Source of the DNA: CAYQQJ01 sp964419935
GTDB lineage: Bacteria; Pseudomonadota; Gammaproteobacteria; Pseudomonadales; Cellvibrionaceae
NCBI GenBank assembly: GCA_964419935.1
Contig: CAYQQJ010000006.1
Coordinates: forward strand, 1 to 64,000
Direction of reading: 5' to 3'
DNA: 64,000 nucleotides
A program made the translations under genes and the position numbers. This document shows, in pieces, positions 34,872-43,800 of the stretch (positions within the stretch are counted from its first letter, which is position 1; every line of letters starts with the position of its first letter). The notes beneath the pieces are model-generated. The model was not told the DNA's origin. It ran no database searches and saw only the letters and a list, made by a program, of their open reading frames with translations.

Positions 34872-37800
34872 GCCAGCCCCTCTGACCCGGCGACCCCTGC
34901 GGGTAAACGCCAGCAACGCGCCGCCGAGCAGCAGCCACATGAAGCCCACCGCACCGCCGCCACTGGTCGAACGTACCTCGTGAAACACGACGACTTCTTC
35001 GTCCGGCGGCGGTGGCGCAGGGATTTGTACGCTCACGGCACCGGGATCTTCGATTGCCCGGTTGGCAAGTCCGTCGGCGTCATTGGGGCCGCCATCGTCC
35101 AGGGTCAGCTGCACACACCAGTCCCCGGCATTCAGACCTGGCTCCCACAAGTCACTTCCTGGCGATGGACAATACCCTGCTACTCCGGGCGCGGAGTGCA
35201 ACGCATTACGTGTGTTTTCCACAAAACTGCTCCATTGGCCGTCGCGGAATTTCCGGTAAACGGCGTTTTCCGGAATGACAGCCTGCTGGGGTATGACCAC
35301 CGATGTGGTCTGTCCCTGTTGCGGCAAACCGTGGATCTCGAAATCGAAGATTCCGCCCACGGGGGTGAAGCCGCTGTCCGTTCCGACACCCGACTGGGAA
35401 TCAAGATTCTCGACGGTTAGATGCGCACCACCCCCATCGCTGAGCAAAGCGAACCGGCCGCGACGACAGGTCACTCCCGGTTCACATTCAATCAGATAGG
35501 CGCGGGTTTCTGCTGCTTCTTCAGGCAGCACGTTTGGCGCGCTGATGTTGTCGAGGTAATCCACAATACCGTCACCGTCGGTATCGGCCGTACCCTCCGT
35601 CACATCGTCTATACCATCCTTATCCGTGTCATCATCCGCGCTCAAGGTCGGCAGCTCCTGAACCACGAGGAAATGGAGCCGTGCGACCGTTGCAGCGCCG
35701 TCCCCGTCAGTCACCTCAACCTGTACGCGGTACTGGCCCGGACTCAGCTCGGCGGGATTGAACACGAGCCTGGTATTGGCCGGGTCGCCATCGGTGTCCA
35801 CCAAGGTGTTGTCGGTGCCGGTCCAGCTAATACTGTGGGTGTCACCCGGGTTGGCATCCACCACCGTTGCAGTCGCCGTTACCTCCCCGTCGTCGCGGGC
35901 AGTAAGCATGGTGTCCCGGTTCGACTGCTGTAGTCCCAGCGTGACCCGGGGCGCCAGATTACCCTCGACTATATGAATGCGGTGCTCGGATTTGGCGCCA
36001 CTGTTAATGTCGTAGGCATCCGGTGCGGCCGGATCGAAGTTCGCCAAATCCTCTGCATCCGAGGTGCGATCATCAACACGCACCACCAGCACTTCATCAT
36101 TTTCACTGATGCCGTCCTCCACAATATGCACCGCCACGGTGCCCTGTGTCTGTTTCACCCCGTCGGTTTCGGTAAAGGTGACGAAGCCATTCACAAGGTT
36201 GTGGTCGGTGGCATCGGCGGTACTGGCAACGTCTATGACGTAGGGTACCTCGAACGGATAAACCGGCGCCGGGCCATTCAGTATCACCGAGAAAACCACC
36301 GTGGTGTCTTCGACCGTCGTCTGATCCTTGCTCAGAGACACCAGCGGGCGGACATTAACCACCTGGGTCACTTCCGCAGTGTTGCCCATACGGTCTTCAG
36401 CGTTCCAGGTCAGTTCGTTGCGCCCCGGTGGCAGGAATATCACTGAACCATCCATGGATGTCACGTTCGGATTGCAGCAGCCATCGCCCTGGATGTTATC
36501 GCTGACCATCTGTGCCAGGGTGTCCTGCACTTCTCCGTTGTTGGCACCGTTCTCCAAACCCAACAGCTGACGCACATTCACCGGCGTATAAAGTGCCACG
36601 GCATCCAGGGTTTGCTCCGCCGGGGCGGTCAAGGTGGGAGGTTCAATGTCCCAATAATCCGCCGCATTGTTCGGGTCGGTTCCATCGAGACTTTCCTGGT
36701 AGTCACTGACATTATCGCGATCCAGGTCCTGACCGGGCACAACAGTGATAGAGAAGGCCGCAAGGGTCGCAAACTCAGTGCCGTCACTCACAGTGACTTC
36801 GAGGCCGTCGTATTCACCGACATGAGCATCGGCGGGGATACCCGACAGAACGCCCGATGTACTGTTCAGGCTGAGCCAGCTCGGCACGCCGGTTGCGCTG
36901 AATGTCAATGTGTCGCCCCCATCGTTATCACTGACTGTTGGGGTGAAGCTGTACAGTTGACCGACAGTGATCGTAGTCGGCGGCGCACCAGCAATAACCG
37001 GGGCGTCGTTCACCGGGTTCATGGTCACGCTGACGGTGGCAACATTGGACACAGCGCCTTGATCGTCCGCGACGGTGTAGGTGAAGCTGTCGCTGCCGTG
37101 GTAGCCCGTCTCCGGCGTGTAGGTCACAGTGCCGTCGCCATTGGCGATGACGCTACCATGGGCGGGATCAGCGGTAATTAGCACGCTGGTGCTATCCAGG
37201 CTGCCATCGACGTCGCTGTCATTGCTGAGCAGAGAGAAGGTCACAGCCGTATCTTCCGCGGTCGTGACGCTGTCATTGTTCGCCAGCGGCGCGTCATTCA
37301 CGGCATTCACAGTCATGGTGACCATGGCCGGAGACGACCACAGCCCTTCATTGTCCTGCACGCGATAGGTGAAGGCATCGTTATCGGCGAAGTCGCTATC
37401 GGGGGTGTAGGTGATAGCGCCGGTTGTCGCATTCACGCTGGTGCTGCCTTGGGCCGGAGCCGTCACCACTTCCACGGAAGCCGGAACCAGCGTACCGTCC
37501 ACGTCCGAGTCATTGCCCAGCACGTTGACTTCGTGTGGCGTGTCTTCCTGCAAGGTGGCGACATCGGCATTGGCGACAGGTGCATCGTTGATACTATTGA
37601 CCGTAATGGTGACCGTGGCCTCGTTTGAGGTACCGTCGGCATCGTCGCTCACCACGTAAGTGAAGGCGTCCGTGCCGTTGAAGTCAGCGTCGGGCGTATA
37701 GGTCACGGCGCCGGTGAGGGCATCGACGCTGGTGGTGCCATTGGCGACATCGGTCATTATGAACACCGTGGTCGCGTCAAGCATACCGTCAAGATCACTG

Positions 37801-40800
37801 TCGTTCGCCAGGCTATCGATAACTACCGTACCGTCTTCATCCACGATGGCGGTATCGTCAACTGCAGTCGGCAAATCGTTCACCCCGGTAACATTGACTA
37901 TGACGGTCGCGACGTTAGACACACCGCCATTCTGATCTTCAATGGTGTAAGTGAAGCTGTCGCTGCCATTGAAATTCTGGTCGGGGGTGAAGGTGACTTC
38001 GCCACCAGCAACCACCGCCGTGCCGTTTGATGGCTGGCTGACGATAGTGAGGGTTGCGGGGTCAACGCTGTCGCCGGTATCAATGTCCGTATCGTTGGCG
38101 GCCACGTCGATGCTGATGGCGTTATCCTCCGGCGTGCTGTCGATATCACTAACCGCTACCGGGGCGTCATTGACAGCATTGACGGTGATATTCACAGTGG
38201 CGGTGTTGGACACGCCGCCATGCACGTCTTCCACCGTATAGGTGAAGCTGTCGCTGCCGTTGAAGTTCGCCGTCGGGGTGTAGGTGATGACGCCTGTGCC
38301 GGTGTTAACGCTGGTGCTGCCGTTGGCGGGACCGGAGGTCACTTGCACGCTGGCGGCATTCAGGCTGCTGTCCGGATCCGTGTCGTTGCTCAGTACGGCA
38401 ATGGCCAGCATCTGATCTTCGTTCACATTCGCCGTATCGTCATCCGCAACTGGCGCGTTGTTGGCGACGGTAAAATTCAGTGTGGTGGCGTCATTGATAC
38501 CCGCGTAGGGGTTGCCCGCGGTATCCGCAAACGCATTGCCGCCAATCTGCACGTAATAGCTCTGGGTCGGGTCCAGCGTATCCGCGAGAGTTACCGTGGC
38601 CGTGCTGCCGCTAATGCTGACACTGCTTGAGTTTGCGGACACGCTTTCCACCAAGCTGTCATCGGCTGCGGCATAAAGAGCCACTGTACCGGTACCTGCT
38701 TCCACAGTCTCGCTGAAGCTAAATCTAAGATTGGTGTCAAAGGGCACATTCGTAGCGCCATCCACCGGAGTGCTGCTGTCGAGAGTGGGCGCCACCGCAT
38801 CGACCAATACGCTGGCCGTGCTGCCCACGCTATTGAGCGTCAACGTCAGCGCATTGCCCGCTGCATCCGCCATGGAACCACCATTGAGATCTATGGCAGC
38901 GGCCATTTGGACACCATCGCTGTCCTCGTCGCCCGTTTGTACCGTGTAACTGAACGCGAGAGCTGATGTTGCCGATCCTCCAGCGTAACCGGCGTAACGG
39001 GTGGTCGAGCCGATGGTTATCGCCAATCGGGGCGTCCCGCTCACGCTGACTGCTTCGCTGGTATTAATCGTGAATCCCAACGTCTGCCCGGCGGTGTAAC
39101 TGCCATTGGTGGGCACCGTCACGTTCGCTACCCTAGGTGCAACATCATCACTAACAGTGATGGTGAATCCTTTTTTGAGGGCTGTGTCGCCGTCATGGGT
39201 TTGCACACAGAGTTCGTAGGAGCCCTCTGCCAGAACCGACACTGTCTCGAGAACCGCTCCGTCCACCTGAAAGCTGGCATTGCCGCCGTCGCCGGCGCAA
39301 CTACCACTAACGGCCGTACTCGCGCCAACCAGGCTGTAGGCAAAGGAGGTTGCATCCAGATCTGTGGTGGACAAGTTGGCTGCGGCAGCGCCGGCGCCCG
39401 TCGCACTTTGCAGCAGACTGGTGGCGCTAAGACCTATGTCGGTCGGTGGATCATTCACCGCAACAACCGCCACAGTCGCAGCAACAGCCAGCGTAGCGTT
39501 GTCAGCACCGCCATTCGCCGTGCCGCCACCATCGGTGATATTGGTCAAGGTGACTATGCGGCTGCTACCCGTCAGTGCTTCGCTATTGTTGTGATAACTC
39601 ATGCCGTCAATTAACGTTTCGGCATCCGCACTGCTTAGGCCACCTGCTTTTGCCAGGGTGATGGTGGCTGTAGTGCCGCTCACGCTGACGTTGTAAGTGA
39701 CTGCGCCCGAGCCGGTGGTAGTACCGCTGGCGCCATTGGTCAGGCTGATATCGGAACCGTCGATGGAAAGGACTTCACTGGCGCCATTGGCGAGGCCAGC
39801 GACCGTCAATGCCATGCCGGTAATGGTCTGACCAGATTCGACTGTGCCAATGGTCACACCGCTGAACAGATCCACCGCCGTGCCATTTTCAGTAAAGGTG
39901 GGCGTACCGCCAGTGGCGCTCAGGGTAGGCGCATCGTTGACCTCTGTAATGGTCAGGCTGGCGGTTTCGGTGGCGCTTGCGCCCGCACCATCCTGCAGGG
40001 TGATATCAATATTGGCGCTACTGCCCGGGTCTTCGCTGCTGGAGCTGTAGGTCACTTGCTGCAGGATCGCGCTCATATCCGTTTGAGTGGGTATTTCACC
40101 ACTGGCACTGGTAAAGGTGATTGTCAACTGACCGGCAGAGCTGGTATCCAAGGTGGCAATGATTTGGCCGTTTTTCAACAAATCTGCACCCGAGAGGCTT
40201 ATGCCACTGCCATCGTCGAACGCAAAACCATCGCTTGCGACGGCGCCGCCATTGCGGACGAATACCGCGGAAGCACCGCTGTAATCACCATTGCCGCCAT
40301 TGAGCAGGTCGAGTTCGTTATCATTAGCGAGAATGTCACTGTCGATCACGATCGCGGTGCCATTTTCCACAAAGGTGCCGCCGCCGTTCACATTGCTCAA
40401 CGCTGGCGCAGCGTTGCCTTCCACCGCACCTATATCCACGATATTGCTGACGCGCAGGTCGCCATTGGCATCAACCGGTAGCGTTTCGGCGGTATCGCCA
40501 TCCCCGTCCAGATCATATGTGTCTGCCGGCAAAGCGGCATTGCTGCCCGCATTGATCAAAGCGCTGCCAGCTTGTGGCCGGTGGGTCAGCACTTGGCCGC
40601 CGTTGTCAGAAAGATCGCTCAGCAACAGAGTGGCGGTCCCCATGTTATTGAAACTGTCATTGCTGGTGGTGATGGTGGCAGCAGTGCCAAAGTAACTGTT
40701 GGTCGCTGTTTCTACAGTGCCACCCACGTCGTCGGCAATGCCACCGGTGGCTAATGGAGAACCGCTCGCGCCTGCCACGGCACCCACGCCCGAGGTATTT

Positions 40801-43800
40801 CCGGCGACCACGGTATTAGTGAAAGTTTCTGTGCCGTTTGCATAAACACCACCGCCGCTACCGGCCGCAGCATTGCCCACAATGGTTGTGTTGTACACAT
40901 TCGCTGTGCCGTTGGTGATTCTGAGTCCGCCGCCCAGCGATGTATCACCTGCGGCGGTATTGCCACTGATGGTGCTGTTAACAATAGTCAGACCACCTGA
41001 GCCACCAAATTGGACACCGCCGCCGTGGGCGCCTAGGCCAGTCGTGGTATTGCCGCTCACCGTACTGCTGATAAGGTTCAGCATGCCGCCATGACCGACG
41101 ATGCGGAGGCCGCCACCGAACGACGTACTGCTGTTACCGCTCACGGTACTGTTAATCATGGTGAGCGTCGCGTTAGCTCCATAAACACCACCACCGCCCA
41201 GGCCTGTTTCGGCATTGTGGGTGATGTTGGAATTCCGTACTGTGACACTGGAGCCGATGCCGATATGCAAACCTGCGCCCCCGCCAGTGACAGTACCCTG
41301 GGTCAGCGTAAGGCCGCTTATTTCAATTCCAGTCAGATTGTCGTTAATTGCCATTACCCTGCTGGCATTGTTGCCCGAGATGGTTACATCAGCGATACCG
41401 TCGTCATCCAGGTCGCCACCAATCGCGAGGTTCGCGTAGTTGAGAAGGAGCGGATTGCCATTGAGGGTAATCGTGCCGCCCTGGTTGCCTGCCGTTCCGC
41501 TGTTCAGGTCGAAGGTAATAGTGTCGCCAGTGCGCGCCCAATAAAGCGCTTCGCGAATACTTAAACCATCACCATCAAGTTCGTCATCGGCCTGACTGGC
41601 GGCACCGGTCGCATCGTCGCCGCTGTCTACGTTGCTGGTCACCAGCAAAGTGATCGCCTGAGTTCTGATGACAAACTCATTGGAATCCGTTGTACCTGTG
41701 CCCGCATTTCCCGAAGCATCCACCACACCGGTATTGTCCAGGGTAATGACATTGCTGGGCTCATCCGTATCGGCAGCGGGTGTGAAGGTGGCTGTCCAGG
41801 TGATCCCGCTATCAGCGGAACTGACGACGCTCAGGGTTCCATTTTCAATGGCCAAGTCGGCGTTGGTGAAACCCGTCACCGCCGCGTCGAAGGTGATGGT
41901 GACCAGCGAGGTTTCGCCAAAATTCAGCTCCGTGTCGGCCACGGCGATAGTGGCCGTCGGAAGTTCTGTATCGATTGTGTAATTATTGGAGTCGGTGGTG
42001 CCCGTACCGGCATTGCCAGCCGCATCGGTTACGCCGGTATTATCGAGTGTGATGACATTGGTGGTATCGGTAACGCTCGCCGTCGGCGTCAGGGTCGCCG
42101 TCCAGGTGGTGCCGCCGTCGGCTGAACTCACAGCACTCAAGGTACCATTGGCAATGGTCAGATCATCATTGGCAAAACCGGTCACCGTTTCGCTGAAGGT
42201 AACGGTCACGACGGAAGTCTCACCGACAGCCAGGGCGGTGTCGGCCACGACAATGGTTGCCGTCGGGGCTGCCGTATCCACCAACACCCCATTAGTGGGG
42301 CTCACAGAATTAAGAGTAAGGTTCAGGTCATTACCCGCTGCGTCGCGCAAGGTGCCGCCATTCGGATCAAGCGCGCCAACGGCAATGCCATCGGCGTCGT
42401 TGTCACCCGCTTGTACGGTGTAACGGAATAGGAGTGCTGATGTGCTGCTGCCGCTGATGTAGTCCGCATAACGGGTAGTCGCACCCACGGTCAACGCCAT
42501 ACGTGGCGTGCCGCCACCGGTGGTCACGGTGACGTTCTCGTCCGTATTGACAGTGAAATCAAGGTTCTGACCAGTAACATAGGTGGCGTTGGCTGGGACG
42601 CTGACACTGCTGACAGTCGGTGCAACATCATCGGTCACTGAAACCGCCAGGCTTTTTTCAAAGCTGGTCGCGCCATCGTGGGTTTGAACACAGACGTCGT
42701 AAGATCCCGGCGCCAATGCAGACGCTGTCTCCAGCGTGGTGCCGTTAATCTGAAAGCTGCTGTTGTCGCCGTCGGCGGTACAGGTGCCGCTTGCAGCAGT
42801 TCCCGTAGTCACCAGGCTGTAGGTAAAGCTGCTGTTATCCACGTCGGTACTGGATAAGGTGCCAACATCGGCGCCTGCCGAAGTGTTGCTTTGCAAAATA
42901 CTGTTGCTGCTTACGCCAATATCCGTGGGAGCGTCGTTAACGGCGGTCACATCCAATGTAACAGTGCCATTGGCGGGACCGGTGTCGGCCGCGTCGCGAA
43001 TACGCGTAGTCAGCGTAATATTTTGGCTCCAATTAGCCGATGGCGTGAAAGCTACCGCAGCAAGCGCCGCATTAACGTCACTGACAGAACCGGTCACCGT
43101 CCACACACCAGTGCCAGCGTCGTAGGTAGAAGTGGCTGAACCAAAAGTACCCGTAGTTAAGATACCCGCGGCCGGGTTACTCGAGGTGAAAGTAGCGGTG
43201 ATGGTATCTCCAGTATCGACATCGGTTACCACCACGTCTCCAAGCGCGACACTGCCACCCGGATCTTCGGTATAGGTCACTGTCTGAGTCAGGTTGGTGG
43301 CTGTGGGGGCGTCATTGGCAGGGGTGACATCAAGCGAAATGGTGCCGTCAGCCGGGCCGGTGCCGGCGGCATCGCGAATACGCGTGGTAATAGTGATGTC
43401 CTGGTCCCAGTGGGTTACCGGAGTAAAGGCCACTGCGGCGAGCGCCGCATTAACATCACTGATAGAACCTGTGACTGTCCAAACGCCAGTGCCCGTATTA
43501 AATGTGGAAGTGGCTGAACCATAAGTACCCGTGCTTAATGAACCCGCCGCCTCATCACTGAGGGTGAACGTGGCGGTGATGGTATCGCCGGTATCGATAT
43601 CAGTTACCACCACGTCGTCGAGTGCAACACTGCCGCCCGGATCTTCGGTATATGTCACGGTGTGGGTCAGGTTGGCGTTGGCTGTGGGGGCATCATTAGT
43701 GCCAGTCACATTCAACGAAATCGTGCCGCCAACCGGGTTGTTTCCGGCTGCGGTGAGTTGAGTGGCGATGGTAAAGTCCTGATCACCATGAGTGGCTGGC

